The notes below the pieces were generated by a model, which saw only the letters and a list, made by a program, of their open reading frames with translations, was not told the origin of the DNA and did not search any database. This document shows positions 34,780-44,122 of a DNA stretch of 64,000 bases, one piece after another; position 1 is the stretch's first letter, and each line of letters opens with the position of its first letter. A program made the position numbers and the translations under genes. This DNA comes from Acidovorax sp. GW101-3H11. Lineage in GTDB: Bacteria > Pseudomonadota > Gammaproteobacteria > Burkholderiales > Burkholderiaceae_C. The stretch lies in the NCBI RefSeq assembly GCF_001633105.1, contig NZ_LUKZ01000009.1, positions 401,716 to 465,715 on the forward strand, written 5' to 3'.

Positions 34780-35744
34780 GGGGCGGCGCTGGGCACGGTG
34801 GATGGAGAGGTTGAGGAAGGCGGCGGCACGGCATACAAGGCGTCAAACACCTGCGCGGCGGCCTGGGTGAGGGTGTTGTCGTCGGCATGCACCTCGCGCA
34901 GGCCGGCCAGCACGGCCTCCAGCCCGGCGGCCTCGGGCACGGGCATGCCGCCCGCGTCCAGGTAGTGCACGGCGCGCGCCAGGCGCTGCAGCCGGGGGTC
35001 GGCTTCGAGCCCGAAGCTGGCGATCAGCACCTCAAAGGTCACGAGGGCGCCCACGTGGGTGAACCGGGCGCCGTCAAAGTCAAAGCCCAGCACATCGGCA
35101 GGTGCTGAGGCCGGGTCGGCCAGCCACACCCACTGTGCACCCGGGTCGATGAAGCGGCGGATCAGCCAGGCGCAGGCCAGGCGGTCCACCCAGGGCCGGG
35201 CGCGGGTGGCCCAGCGCTGGTTCTGGAACCGGGCGGCGTCCAGGCGCGGGATGCCATGGGCGGGCAAGGCGGCGGGCTCTCCGCGTGAGAAGCAGGCGTC
35301 CAGTGCCTGGCGCAGGCTGGCCAGGTCGGCATCGGCCTGCGCGGCGGCGGCACCGGGGTAATAGTCGGTGCGGTGCAGCGCCTGCAGCGCATCGGCAATG
35401 CTGCGCAGGCGGCGGCGGGCGTCGGTTTCGGTGAGCTGCGGCAGCTCGGCCTGCAGGGTGGTGGCCGTGTCGCGCCATTGGGTGAAGGCCTCGGTGCGGT
35501 CGAACAGTGCTTCGATCTCCTGGCGCTGTGTGGCGTCGTTGGCCGTCAGGGTCAGCACCATGGCCGTGCCACCGTGTTCCCGCACCTCGGCGGCAATCGG
35601 GGCCAGCAGGCCCGCGTGTTCTTCGGGCAGCAGGTAGGCACCGTCGCGCAGGGCGGCGCAGCCCAGTGCCTTGAGATTGCGCCACACACGCAGCCGCACG
35701 GCGTTGGGCTGTGTGGGGAGTGTCATGATGAGCGTGGACCACAT
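34776..35744 (-). CDS. chrB: Chromate-sensing regulator ChrB
   Basis: Protein of 322 residues. The N-terminal ChrB domain begins [18 protein letters not shown] and continues [22 protein letters not shown]. The C-terminal ChrB domain (about 195-310) has [20 protein letters not shown] and [10 protein letters not shown]. ChrB senses chromate and controls the operon. I chose the ATG at 35744 since family members open with a similar MxW..L.LP sequence; the ATG at 35726 is an alternative. It overlaps chrA by ATGA. Confidence 0.92.
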   Translation of the reverse strand: MWSTLIMTLPTQPNAVRLRVWRNLKALGCAALRDGAYLLPEEHAGLLAPIAAEVREHGGTAMVLTLTANDATQRQEIEALFDRTEAFTQWRDTATTLQAELPQLTETDARRRLRSIADALQALHRTDYYPGAAAAQADADLASLRQALDACFSRGEPAALPAHGIPRLDAARFQNQRWATRARPWVDRLACAWLIRRFIDPGAQWVWLADPASAPADVLGFDFDGARFTHVGALVTFEVLIASFGLEADPRLQRLARAVHYLDAGGMPVPEAAGLEAVLAGLREVHADDNTLTQAAAQVFDALYAVPPPSSTSPSTVPSAAP

Positions 35745-36050
35745 GACTGAAGTATATGCTTTAGTTTGTGAAATATTTATGTCTATTTTTGATATCGTTC
35801 TAGCCAAAGAATCCTTGCGCACGGGATGCGAGAGGGTCTAAAAGGCGGAGGAGGGAAGGGCGTGGGCCGTCTGCAAGCGGCAGTGGCGCGCTGGGGCGCC
35901 GGTAAAAGCGCTGCAGCAGGACGAGCAAGCCACTGATCACAGCGCACTCAGCGCCACCACGTCAGTTTGCCGCAAGCCCGTCATGAATAATTATGAATTC
36001 AAAACCTGCTGTCCTGGCAGGGCGAGAGAGATGCCGAGGAGACACCCACA
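35745..36050. promoter_or_regulatory. Divergent promoter region, chr operon / prpE
   Basis: Non-coding stretch of 306 bp. The chrB side (35750-35820) is AT-rich (ATGCTTTAGTTTGTGAAATA). An imperfect palindrome AAGTATATGCTT at 35750-35761 lies within 20 bp of the chrB start, a plausible chromate-responsive operator. No ribosome-binding site is seen before chrB. The prpE side has an AT-rich patch at 35982-36003 and GAGGAGA 8 bases before the prpE ATG. Confidence 0.5.
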
Positions 36051-37952
36051 ATGACCGCACACAGCACCTACGCCGACTTCTACCGCCAGTCCATCGACCA
36101 CCGCGACGCCTTCTGGAGCGAGCAGGCCCAGCTGATCGACTGGAAGACGCCGCCCCAGCAGGTGTGCGACTACAGCAACCCGCCGTTTGCCAAATGGTTT
36201 GTGGGCGGCACCACCAACCTGTGCCACAACGCGGTAGACCGGCACCTGGCCACACGCGCCAGCCAAGCGGCGCTGGTGGCCATCTCCACCGAAACCGACA
36301 CCGAGCGCAGCTACAGCTTTGCCGAGCTGCACGCCGAGGTGCAGCGCATGGCGGCCGTGCTGCAGAGCCTGGGTGTGAAGAAGGGCGACCGCGTGCTCAT
36401 CTACATGCCCATGATTGCCGAGGCCGCGTTTGCCATGTTGGCCTGCGTGCGCATTGGCGCGCTGCACTCGGTGGTGTTTGGTGGCTTCGCCTCGGGCTCG
36501 CTGGCCTCGCGCATCGAAGACTCGGAGCCCGTGGCCGTGGTCAGCGCCGATGCGGGCTCGCGCGGCGGCAAGGTGGTGCCCTACAAGCCGCTGCTGGACG
36601 AAGCCATTGCGCTCTCCAAGCACAAGCCCGCCGCCGTATTGATGGTGAACCGGGGCCTGGCCCCCATGCACCTGCAGCCGGGCCGCGACCACGCATGGGC
36701 GTCGCTGCGCGAGCAGCACCTGAACACCGTGGTGCCCTGCGAATGGGTCGATTCCACCCACCCCAGCTACACGCTGTACACCAGCGGCACCACCGGCAAG
36801 CCCAAGGGCGTGCAGCGCGACACGGGCGGCTACGCCGTGGCGCTGGCCGCCAGCATGAAGCACATCTTCGACGCCCAGCCCGGGGAGGTGTACTTCGCCA
36901 CCAGCGACATCGGCTGGGTGGTGGGGCACAGCTACATCATCTACGGGCCGCTGCTGGCCGGCATGACCACCATCATGTACGAGGGCCTGCCGATCCGGCC
37001 CGATGCGGGCGTGTGGTGGAGCATCGTCGAGAAGTACCAGGTCACGCACATGTTCTCGGCCCCCACAGCGGTGCGGGTGCTGAAAAAGCAGGACCCGGCC
37101 TTCCTCACCCAATACAACGTGAAAAGCCTCAAGGCCCTGTGGCTGGCGGGCGAGCCGGTGGATGAGCCCACGGCGCGATGGATTGGCGCGGCGCTGAACA
37201 TCCCCATCATCGACAACTACTGGCAGACCGAAACCGGCTGGCCCATCCTGGCGGTGGCCAACGGCATCGAGGCCAATGCGGCGCGCTGGGGCAGCCCGGG
37301 CAAGGCGGTCTACGGCTACCACGTCAAGCTGCTTGACGAGGCCACGGGCGAGGAGCTGACAGGTGCCAACCAGAAGGGCGTGGTCGCCATCGAAGGCCCG
37401 CTGCCCCCCGGCTGCATGCAGACCGTGTGGCGCGACGACGCCCGCTTTGTGAACACCTACTGGAAGAGCATCCCCGGCCGGCTGATCTACAGCACGTTTG
37501 ACTGGGGCATCCGTGACGCGGACGGCTACCACTTCATCCTGGGCCGCACCGACGACGTGATCAACGTGGCTGGCCACCGCCTGGGCACGCGCGAGATCGA
37601 GGAGAGTATTGCCTCGCACCCCAACATCGCCGAAGTGGCCGTGGTGGGCGTGGCCGACAGCCTCAAAGGCCAGGTGGCCATGGCGTTTGCCGTGGCGCGC
37701 GATGCTTCAGGGCTCGATTCCGACGCAGCGCGCCTCAAGCTTGAAGGCGAGGTGATGAAGCAGGTGGACAGCCAACTCGGCGCCGTGGCCCGGCCATCGC
37801 GCGTGTACTTTGTGAGCGTGCTGCCCAAGACCCGCAGCGGCAAACTGCTGCGCCGCGCCCTGCAGGCCGTGGCCGAGCGGCGCGACCCGGGGGATCTGAC
37901 GACGATGGAAGACCCGGCAGCGCTGCAGCAGGTGAAGGAGCTGGTGGGCTGA
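36051..37952 (+). CDS. prpE: Propionate-CoA ligase
   Basis: Protein of 633 residues of the acyl-AMP ligase family, close to PrpE. It has YTSGTTGKPKGVQRDTGGYA (A3 loop), VDSTHPSYTLYTSG, DIGWVVGHSYIIYGPLLAG, YWQTETGWPI (A5), FILGRTDDVINVAGHRLGTR (A7/A8 hinge) and KTRSGKLLRR with the catalytic lysine. It converts propionate, CoA and ATP to propionyl-CoA in the cytoplasm. GAGGAGA precedes the ATG. The 2-methylcitrate cycle genes are not in this window. Confidence 0.92.
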   Translation: MTAHSTYADFYRQSIDHRDAFWSEQAQLIDWKTPPQQVCDYSNPPFAKWFVGGTTNLCHNAVDRHLATRASQAALVAISTETDTERSYSFAELHAEVQRMAAVLQSLGVKKGDRVLIYMPMIAEAAFAMLACVRIGALHSVVFGGFASGSLASRIEDSEPVAVVSADAGSRGGKVVPYKPLLDEAIALSKHKPAAVLMVNRGLAPMHLQPGRDHAWASLREQHLNTVVPCEWVDSTHPSYTLYTSGTTGKPKGVQRDTGGYAVALAASMKHIFDAQPGEVYFATSDIGWVVGHSYIIYGPLLAGMTTIMYEGLPIRPDAGVWWSIVEKYQVTHMFSAPTAVRVLKKQDPAFLTQYNVKSLKALWLAGEPVDEPTARWIGAALNIPIIDNYWQTETGWPILAVANGIEANAARWGSPGKAVYGYHVKLLDEATGEELTGANQKGVVAIEGPLPPGCMQTVWRDDARFVNTYWKSIPGRLIYSTFDWGIRDADGYHFILGRTDDVINVAGHRLGTREIEESIASHPNIAEVAVVGVADSLKGQVAMAFAVARDASGLDSDAARLKLEGEVMKQVDSQLGAVARPSRVYFVSVLPKTRSGKLLRRALQAVAERRDPGDLTTMEDPAALQQVKELVG

Positions 37953-37983
37953 TTCAGCCGAGGCGGCCCGCACGCGGCGCAGG

Positions 37984-38493
37984 CTATAGCGCTGCCGCCT
38001 CAGCCCCCAGATCGTGAGACTGCCCCAGCGGCAGCGCCAGAAGCTGGCCCAAGGCTTGAGGAAAAGACGGCAGCAGCACACCGTGGGCCTTGCGGGCACT
38101 GCTGCCCATGGTGCCGAACAAGGCCTGTTCAGCACCATGAACGGCCTTGATCCTGCGCGCGCAGGTGTCCATGAGTTGCTGAACCAGCGCGGCGCGTGCC
38201 AGCATTGGCGGTTCGCGCAGCGGCACCGTGCCGCGAACCAGCACCACCAGGTTGCACAGAAGGGCCTGGACCATCCATCCTGCGCCGTGGGCATCGGCGG
38301 TGATGGCACCGATGAGTTCTGCCGTGTCCTGATCGCCATGGCCCTGGGCCATCACAAAAATGAACTCGACAGGCCCTTGGGACAAACGCTCGCCTTGCGC
38401 GGGGGGATGCGCCAGCTGTTGGAGGATGTGGGGAGGAACGTGCGCAGAAAAAAGATCTGCCAATTTTTCCTTACGAGAAAACAGGCCCGCCAT
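37984..38493 (-). CDS. Unknown cytoplasmic protein, possibly a degenerate cyclase-like domain
   Basis: Protein of 169 residues with no transmembrane or signal sequence. An excellent GGAAGGAAAA site precedes the ATG at 38493. The order of segments recalls class III cyclases (FSAHVPPHILQQL start helix, VEFIFVMAQG first strand, LCNLVVLVRGTVPLRE central strand, LFGTMGSSARKAHGVLL loop), but the metal-binding aspartates are missing. I regard cyclase ancestry as a guess. It is 54 bp upstream of nothing else on its strand, and the GGDEF/EAL gene stop is 56 bp upstream of its start. Confidence 0.6.
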   Translation of the reverse strand: MAGLFSRKEKLADLFSAHVPPHILQQLAHPPAQGERLSQGPVEFIFVMAQGHGDQDTAELIGAITADAHGAGWMVQALLCNLVVLVRGTVPLREPPMLARAALVQQLMDTCARRIKAVHGAEQALFGTMGSSARKAHGVLLPSFPQALGQLLALPLGQSHDLGAEAAAL

Positions 38494-38548
38494 TTTTCCT
38501 TCCGTCTTGGTCTTTTTGCGATCCCGAGAGGCCACACCCCTGCGCACC

Positions 38549-41500
38549 CTACACCGGCCGGTTCCGCTGCCACCCCGCAGGCGGCTGCCACCCCGGCGTC
38601 CAGCCGATGAAGTCCTCCAGAGGCATGGGCCGGGCGATGCAGTAGCCCTGGGCCTGGGTGCAGCCCAGCTGCAGCAGCATCTGGCCTTGTTCCACGGTTT
38701 CCACGCCTTCCGCGATCACACGGTAGCCGAACGAGCGGGCCAGGCCGATCACGCCCTGCACGATGGCCAGGTCGCCGGGGTCGCCCATCATGCCGTGCAC
38801 AAAGCTCTGGTCGATCTTGAGCGTGTCCATGGGCAGACGGCGCAGGTAGGTGAGGGACGAGTAGCCCGTGCCAAAGTCGTCCAGCGACACGGTCACGCCC
38901 ATGGCGCGCAGCTCGGTCAGGGTGGCGGCCACGGCCGACAGGTCGTACAGCGCGGCGCTTTCGGTGATCTCGATCTCGACCAGGTGCGTGGGCACCTTGG
39001 GGTGGCGCGCCAGGCACTGGGCCATCCAGGGGGCAAAGCCGGGCTGCTGCAGGTGCTGGGCGGCGATGTTGATGCTCAGCGGCATGGGCAGGCCCCGGTC
39101 CTGCAACTGCTCGAGCACCGTGAGCGCGGCCTCGGCCACCCATTCACCAAAACCGATCTCCAGCTCGGTGCCCTGCAGCAGCGGCAGGAACTCGCCCGGC
39201 GGCACCAGGCCCCGCTCGGGGTGTTGCCAGCGCGAGAGCACCTCGGCGCCCACCACGGTGCCGCTGCGCATGTCCACCTTGGGCTGCAGGTACAGCGTGA
39301 ACTGGGCGTCGGCCAGCGCGTCGCGCAGGTGGCGGCCCTGGGCGCGCCGCAGCTGTACCGAGCGCTCCTGCTCCGCATCGAACTGGTGAAAACGGTTGCG
39401 CCCGGCCTGTTTGGCGGCGTACATGGCCTGGTCGGCATGGCGCAGCAGGGTGTCGGCATCGGCGTCGTCCTGCGGGAACACGGTGTAGCCAATGCTGGCG
39501 GTGACGACCACCCGCTCGGCATCCAGCGTGTAGGGGGCCGAGATGCTTTCCATCACGCGTTCGAGCAGGCGTTCGCAGTCGCTGACCGAGCCCAGCCCGG
39601 GCATGAGGATCACGAACTCGTCGCCGCCCAGGCGGGCCACGCAGTCCAGCCCCCGCAGCGCCCGCGTGAGACGGCCTGCCACCACCACCAGCAGGCGGTC
39701 GCCCGCGCCATGGCCCAGGCGGTCGTTCACGGGCTTGAAGCCATCCAGGTCGAGGTAGGCCACGCCCAGCTGGGTGCCGTTCTCGCGGGCCAGGTCCATG
39801 CTTTCCTGCAGCTTGCGCGCCAGCAGCACGCGGTTGGGCAGGCCGGTGAGGGCGTCAAACAGCGCCAGCCGCTGCAGCATCACCTCTTGCTCGCGCTGGG
39901 GGGTCACGTCGATGGCCACGCCCAGCATGCGGGCGGGGTTGCCCTGGCTGTCAAACCCCACAATCTTGCCCAGGTTGCGCACCCAGCGGGTGGCTTCGCC
40001 GGGCGGGTTCACGCGCCAGGTGGCGTCAAACGGGGTGCCGGGGTTGGTGGTGTGGCGCGCCAGCTCGGCGTGGATGCGTTCGATGTCGTCGGCCGCAACG
40101 GCGTTGGCCCACTGCACCGACAAAGGCGTGTTGCCGGGGGCCTCCAGGCCGCGCATGGCGCGCCAGCGGCTGTCGCCCGTGACCAGGCCGGTCTGCAGGT
40201 TCCAGTCCCACCGCCCCAGCGACGCGGCCGAGAAGGTGAGCGACAGCAGCTCTTCGCGCTCGCGCACCTGTTCTTCCTCGCGCTTGCGGTCGGTGATGTC
40301 GTGCACCGAGAACAGCCAGCAGGGTTCGCCGTCGAACTCGGTCGCGCGCATGGACTGCAGCACCGTGCGGGGCGGGCCGCCGCGCACGTTCAGCATCATT
40401 TCGTGGTCGCTGACCTGGCCGCTGGCGTCCACCTGGTCGATGAGGCGCTGGCGTTCTTCGGCCGTGAAGATGCCCAGCTCGATGCCCGTGCGGCCAATGG
40501 CCTCGTTGCGCGGGATGCCCAGCATCTCGACCCAGGCGGGGTTGATGTCCACATACAGGCCGTTGCTGCGCCGGGACAGGCCCATGGGGTAGGGCATGAG
40601 GTGGAAGATGCGCGAGAAGCGCTCTTCGGACTGGCGCAGGCGCTGCTCGGCGCGTTTGGCCTCGTCGATGTCCTGCATCACACCGCGCACGCGCACCACG
40701 CGGCCGTTTTCGATCACGGGCTCGCCGCGCGCACGCATCCACAGCAGGTGGCCGTCGGCGTGCTGCACCTCCATCTCCATGCTCCAGGCCGTGCGCGAGC
40801 GCAGGCTCTGGCGGAATTTTTCGCGCAGCGCCTCGCGGTAGGCGGGGGCCACATGGCGGTCGATGTAGTCGCTGGGCGGGGGCTGGCTGGGGTCCAGGCC
40901 ATGGATGTCAAAACACATCTCCGACCAGTACACCAGCCCCTTGCCGCGCTCGTCCTCCCAGGCGCCCAGGCGGGCCAGGCGGCCGGCCTGCTGCAGCTGG
41001 TTGTAAAGCGCCCGAAGTTCGTCGCTGGTGCGTTGGGCTTCGGTCATGTCATGGAAAACGAAAACAAAGCAGTTTTCGCCATCCACAAGCACGGAGCGTG
41101 CCGACATCAGCCCCGGGATGCGCACGCCGTTGCTCTGCGCCATCAGCGGCAGGCGGTCCACCTTGCCGTCGCGCTTGAAGGCTTCGATGAGCCGCTTGCG
41201 CTCCTGCTCGGTGGCCCAGATCTGCAGCTCGGTCGAGGTGCGCCCGATCACCTCCTCGCGCGGGCGGCCCAGCACCTCGCAAAAGGCCGGGTTCACGTCC
41301 ACATAGCGGCCGTCCGAGATGCGCGAGATGCCCGCCGGGTCGGGCAGCGTCTGGTAGAAGGTGGTGTATTTGGCTTCGGACGAGCGCAGCGCGTCCTCGG
41401 CCGCGCGGTGGGCGGTGATGTCCACGTCCATGCCGATCATTGCCGTGGGGCGGCCCTGTGCGTCGCGGCGCGACACGGTGCCGCGCGACATCAGCCAGCG

Positions 41501-42385
41501 CCAGCGGCCTTCCGTGTCCCGCACGCGGAACTCGGCCTCGTAGCTTTCCTCCAGCCCGTCCATGGCACTCGCCAGCTTGGCGGCATTGCGCTTGGCGTCG
41601 GCCGGGTGGCGCCGGGCATACCAGCGTGTCCACAGGTCGGGCGCGTCGGCGTCGGCCTGGGTGATGCCGTAGGCCTCATAAAAGTGGCCGTCGCAGCGGA
41701 AGCGGCGCTCCAGCACATCCCATTGCCAGTGCCCGCCGCCCAGCGAGTCGAGGGCCAGGCGCAATTGTTGTTCGCGCTCTGCCAGCGTGCGATGGGCCTG
41801 CTCCAGCGCCACCACCGACTGCGCCTTGCCCACCAGCAGCTGCCGGCCCGTGCCCAGAATGAGCATGCCCGCGCCGTGGTACCAGGGCAGCTGCCGCAGC
41901 CAGTCGATGGCCGGGCCAGGCAGCGGGGCGCCGCCCGTGGCCACCAGGCACAGCGAGACCACGGGGGGCAGGGTGACCGCCATGCCCGCAATCGCCAGCC
42001 AGGGGTTGGCGCCGGGGCGGGTGTCCACCGTGCGCCACAGCGCGCCCAGGGCTGCCGCCCCCACCAGTGTGGCCAGGCCCGCCAGCCAGACGGCGCCTTC
42101 GCTCCAGACCATGGCCAGCAGTGCCAGGGCGGCCGTGATCACCGCCGCGATGGGCCCGAAATACAAGGTCATGAACGCGGTGGCCGTGGGGTAGGCCACC
42201 ACTCCCAGCTCGGGCGCGTTCAGGTTCAGCACCACCAGCACCAGGGCCGACACCACGCCGCCGGTCACGCCAACCAGCACCTGCGTGCGGCGGGAGGGGG
42301 TCAGGATTTCGGTCGGTTGCAGGTGCGCGAGCACCAGCACCATCAGGAGCAGCAGCCCGCCAGCCAGCAGTGCGTTATGGGCCAT
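38549..42385 (-). CDS. Membrane PAS/GGDEF/EAL c-di-GMP turnover protein
   Basis: Protein of 1278 residues. An N-terminal integral membrane part (about 1-180; several helices) is followed by about five PAS domains with PAC signatures (for example GRPTAMIGMDVDITAHR and GRVVRVRGVMQDIDEAKR), a GGDEF domain with intact RLGGDEF (near 940) and an EAL domain whose signature reads GAEVLSRWQHP (EVL instead of EAL) with DDFGTGYSSL and GVETVEQGQM. It may make and degrade c-di-GMP; EVL variants are often active. Transcribed toward the unknown 169-residue protein gene. Confidence 0.87.
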   Translation of the reverse strand: MAHNALLAGGLLLLMVLVLAHLQPTEILTPSRRTQVLVGVTGGVVSALVLVVLNLNAPELGVVAYPTATAFMTLYFGPIAAVITAALALLAMVWSEGAVWLAGLATLVGAAALGALWRTVDTRPGANPWLAIAGMAVTLPPVVSLCLVATGGAPLPGPAIDWLRQLPWYHGAGMLILGTGRQLLVGKAQSVVALEQAHRTLAEREQQLRLALDSLGGGHWQWDVLERRFRCDGHFYEAYGITQADADAPDLWTRWYARRHPADAKRNAAKLASAMDGLEESYEAEFRVRDTEGRWRWLMSRGTVSRRDAQGRPTAMIGMDVDITAHRAAEDALRSSEAKYTTFYQTLPDPAGISRISDGRYVDVNPAFCEVLGRPREEVIGRTSTELQIWATEQERKRLIEAFKRDGKVDRLPLMAQSNGVRIPGLMSARSVLVDGENCFVFVFHDMTEAQRTSDELRALYNQLQQAGRLARLGAWEDERGKGLVYWSEMCFDIHGLDPSQPPPSDYIDRHVAPAYREALREKFRQSLRSRTAWSMEMEVQHADGHLLWMRARGEPVIENGRVVRVRGVMQDIDEAKRAEQRLRQSEERFSRIFHLMPYPMGLSRRSNGLYVDINPAWVEMLGIPRNEAIGRTGIELGIFTAEERQRLIDQVDASGQVSDHEMMLNVRGGPPRTVLQSMRATEFDGEPCWLFSVHDITDRKREEEQVREREELLSLTFSAASLGRWDWNLQTGLVTGDSRWRAMRGLEAPGNTPLSVQWANAVAADDIERIHAELARHTTNPGTPFDATWRVNPPGEATRWVRNLGKIVGFDSQGNPARMLGVAIDVTPQREQEVMLQRLALFDALTGLPNRVLLARKLQESMDLARENGTQLGVAYLDLDGFKPVNDRLGHGAGDRLLVVVAGRLTRALRGLDCVARLGGDEFVILMPGLGSVSDCERLLERVMESISAPYTLDAERVVVTASIGYTVFPQDDADADTLLRHADQAMYAAKQAGRNRFHQFDAEQERSVQLRRAQGRHLRDALADAQFTLYLQPKVDMRSGTVVGAEVLSRWQHPERGLVPPGEFLPLLQGTELEIGFGEWVAEAALTVLEQLQDRGLPMPLSINIAAQHLQQPGFAPWMAQCLARHPKVPTHLVEIEITESAALYDLSAVAATLTELRAMGVTVSLDDFGTGYSSLTYLRRLPMDTLKIDQSFVHGMMGDPGDLAIVQGVIGLARSFGYRVIAEGVETVEQGQMLLQLGCTQAQGYCIARPMPLEDFIGWTPGWQPPAGWQRNRPV

Positions 42386-42488
42386 GGTGGATGGCCCGCG
42401 CCAAAGAGAGCAGCGTTTGCTCAGGACAGGGGCGTGTGCTCAGCCCCCCGGGCAGGGCGCACAGGCACGCCTCCAACCCGGTGTCTCG

Positions 42489-42505
42489 CCACGGCACAGC
42501 CGTGG
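42489..42505. other. Perfect 7-bp hairpin between two genes
   Basis: CCACGGC and GCCGTGG are perfect complements around ACA. It lies in the 160-bp gap between the end of the EamA gene (42546) and the start of the PAS/GGDEF/EAL gene (42385), both read leftward. There is no T-tract; it may be a weak terminator or a leader hairpin. Confidence 0.35.
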
Positions 42506-42545
42506 GGTATGAGCGTGAACCCGGCGCAGAAACCATGCACCGAGT

Positions 42546-43472
42546 TTAGGCGCGTTCGGCAGTGGTGGCGGGGACAGCGCGCCCCCTGATAAGCCCGGTT
42601 GACAACATCGTGCCGCACACAATTACCAGGGCGCAGCCAATCATCCAGGGCGTGATGGTTTCACCCAGGAACAGCGCGCCATACAGCACCGCAAACACCG
42701 GCGTGATGAAGGTCACGGCCAGGGCGCGACTGGGGCCTGCGCTGGCAATGAGGCGGAAGTACAGGATGTAGGCAATGCCGGTGCACAACACGGCAATCGC
42801 CACGATGGCACCCCAGGCGCGCAGCCCGGGCATCTGCGCGGGCCACAGCCATAGCGTGGGCAGCGCCAGGCCCAGCGCCGCACCCAGCTGGCTGCCGGTG
42901 GCCGTGGCCAGGGGCGGGATGCCTGTGAGGTGGCGCCGCGCAAAACTGGCCGACAGCCCATAGAACGCCGAGGCCAGCAGGCAGGCGCCGATCGCCCAGG
43001 CGGCACTGTCGGTCTTGAAGCCCGTGCCCGCAGGCGCGCGCCAGGCCAGCAGGGCCACGCCCACAAACCCCAGCGCCAGCCCCACCCAGCGCAGCCGGTT
43101 GATGCGGTCGCCCAGCCAGAGCCAGGCCACCAGGGCGCCAAACAACGGCACCGTGGCGTTCAGGATGGAGGCCAGCCCGGTCTGGATGTGCAACACGGCC
43201 CAACCGAACAGCGCGAAGGGGATGGCGGAGTTGATGATGCCCGCCAGCATGATGGGCCGCCAATGCTGGCGAAACGCCGGGTAGTCGCCCTGGCGCAGCA
43301 TGATCGGCCACAGAAAGACAGCAGCCAGCCCCACGCGCAGGCCCACCATGGGCAGGGGCCCGAACTCCGAGGCGCCCATGCGCATGAACAGAAACGAGGC
43401 GCCCCACAGCGCCGCCAGCAGGATGAATTCAGCGATCCAACTGGAGACGGGCTGTTGGCCGGGTGGGGTCAT
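42546..43472 (-). CDS. EamA/DMT-family transporter
   Basis: Protein of 308 residues with ten hydrophobic segments and two EamA repeats. FILLAALWGASFLFMRMGAS starts the first half, and ACLLASAFYGLSASFARRHL starts the second. It is probably an exporter of small compounds. Start ATG overlaps the ogt stop (ATGA), so it is the last gene of the alkA-ogt-eamA operon, which is unusual company for an exporter. Confidence 0.83.
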   Translation of the reverse strand: MTPPGQQPVSSWIAEFILLAALWGASFLFMRMGASEFGPLPMVGLRVGLAAVFLWPIMLRQGDYPAFRQHWRPIMLAGIINSAIPFALFGWAVLHIQTGLASILNATVPLFGALVAWLWLGDRINRLRWVGLALGFVGVALLAWRAPAGTGFKTDSAAWAIGACLLASAFYGLSASFARRHLTGIPPLATATGSQLGAALGLALPTLWLWPAQMPGLRAWGAIVAIAVLCTGIAYILYFRLIASAGPSRALAVTFITPVFAVLYGALFLGETITPWMIGCALVIVCGTMLSTGLIRGRAVPATTAERA

Positions 43473-44041
43473 GGGGCGCCTTTCGCTTTTTCCTTGTCGT
43501 GGCTGTGGGAGAGCAGGGATGCCTGGGCCGACGCCCGCGCATTCTCCAGCGCCAGCAGGGCGGCCTTGCGGTCCAGCCCGCCAGCGTAACCGGTCAGGCT
43601 GCCATCGGCACCCAGCACGCGGTGGCAGGGCACGACCACGGAGAGCGGGTTGCGCCCCACGGCCGCGCCCACGGCCCGCACGGCGCGGGGGCGGCCCAGG
43701 TGCTGGCTCAGCTCGCCATAGCTGCGCGTGGCGCCCCGGCCAATGGCCAGCAGGGCCTGCCAGACTTCTTGCTGGAACGGCGTGCCGCCCGACAGGTCCA
43801 GCGGCAGGTCAAAGCCGTCGCGTTCGCCGCGCAGGTACTGCTGCAGCTGGCCGGTGGCCACCTGCAGCAGCGGGTGGCCGTCCGCCTCGGCCCAGGCGCC
43901 GCCGCCATACAGCTGCGGGCTGGGCTCGTGGCGCTGGCCTTCGAACCAGATGCCGCACAGGCCGGTGGGCGAGGCGGCCAGGCGCACGGGCCCGAGGGCC
44001 GTGTCCGCGCGGGCTTGCACGGTGTGGGGGTGGTATTGCAT
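43469..44041 (-). CDS. ogt: Methylated-DNA--protein-cysteine methyltransferase Ogt
   Basis: Protein of 190 residues. The active-site motif is VVPCHRVLGADGSLTGYAGG, with the acceptor cysteine in PCHRV. GTPFQQEVWQALLAIGRG and RAVGAAVGRNPLSVV belong to the same domain. It removes methyl groups from O6-methylguanine by irreversible transfer to itself. It lies downstream of the AdaN-AlkA gene across a repeat-bearing gap of about 80 bp and overlaps the EamA gene. It is a second enzyme of this type beside the Ada C-domain. Confidence 0.92.
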   Translation of the reverse strand: MQYHPHTVQARADTALGPVRLAASPTGLCGIWFEGQRHEPSPQLYGGGAWAEADGHPLLQVATGQLQQYLRGERDGFDLPLDLSGGTPFQQEVWQALLAIGRGATRSYGELSQHLGRPRAVRAVGAAVGRNPLSVVVPCHRVLGADGSLTGYAGGLDRKAALLALENARASAQASLLSHSHDKEKAKGAP

Positions 44042-44056
44042 GGCAGGTGTCTGTGT

Positions 44057-44122
44057 TTTATGAGTAAAAAATGGCCTCTGCGCGCAATGGGTAAGCGCTG
44101 ATAGCTATTATTTTGATAGTAA
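44057..44122 (+). repeat. Family repeat copy 6, between alkA-type gene and ogt
   Basis: Runs TATGAGTAAAAAATGGCC, TCTGCGCGCAATGGG, TAAGCGCTGATAGCTATTAT and TTTGATAG. It fills nearly all of the gap between the two genes; its end is next to the stop codon of the AdaN-AlkA gene at 44123-44125. It is the most complete copy in the window. Confidence 0.75.

Noticed and set aside
38360-42589. Very long open frame on the plus strand opposite the PAS/GGDEF/EAL gene
   Set aside because: Its translation is low-complexity (His/Gly/Gln/Arg-rich) with no domain, as expected of the antisense frame of a GC-rich gene; the minus-strand protein has clear domains.
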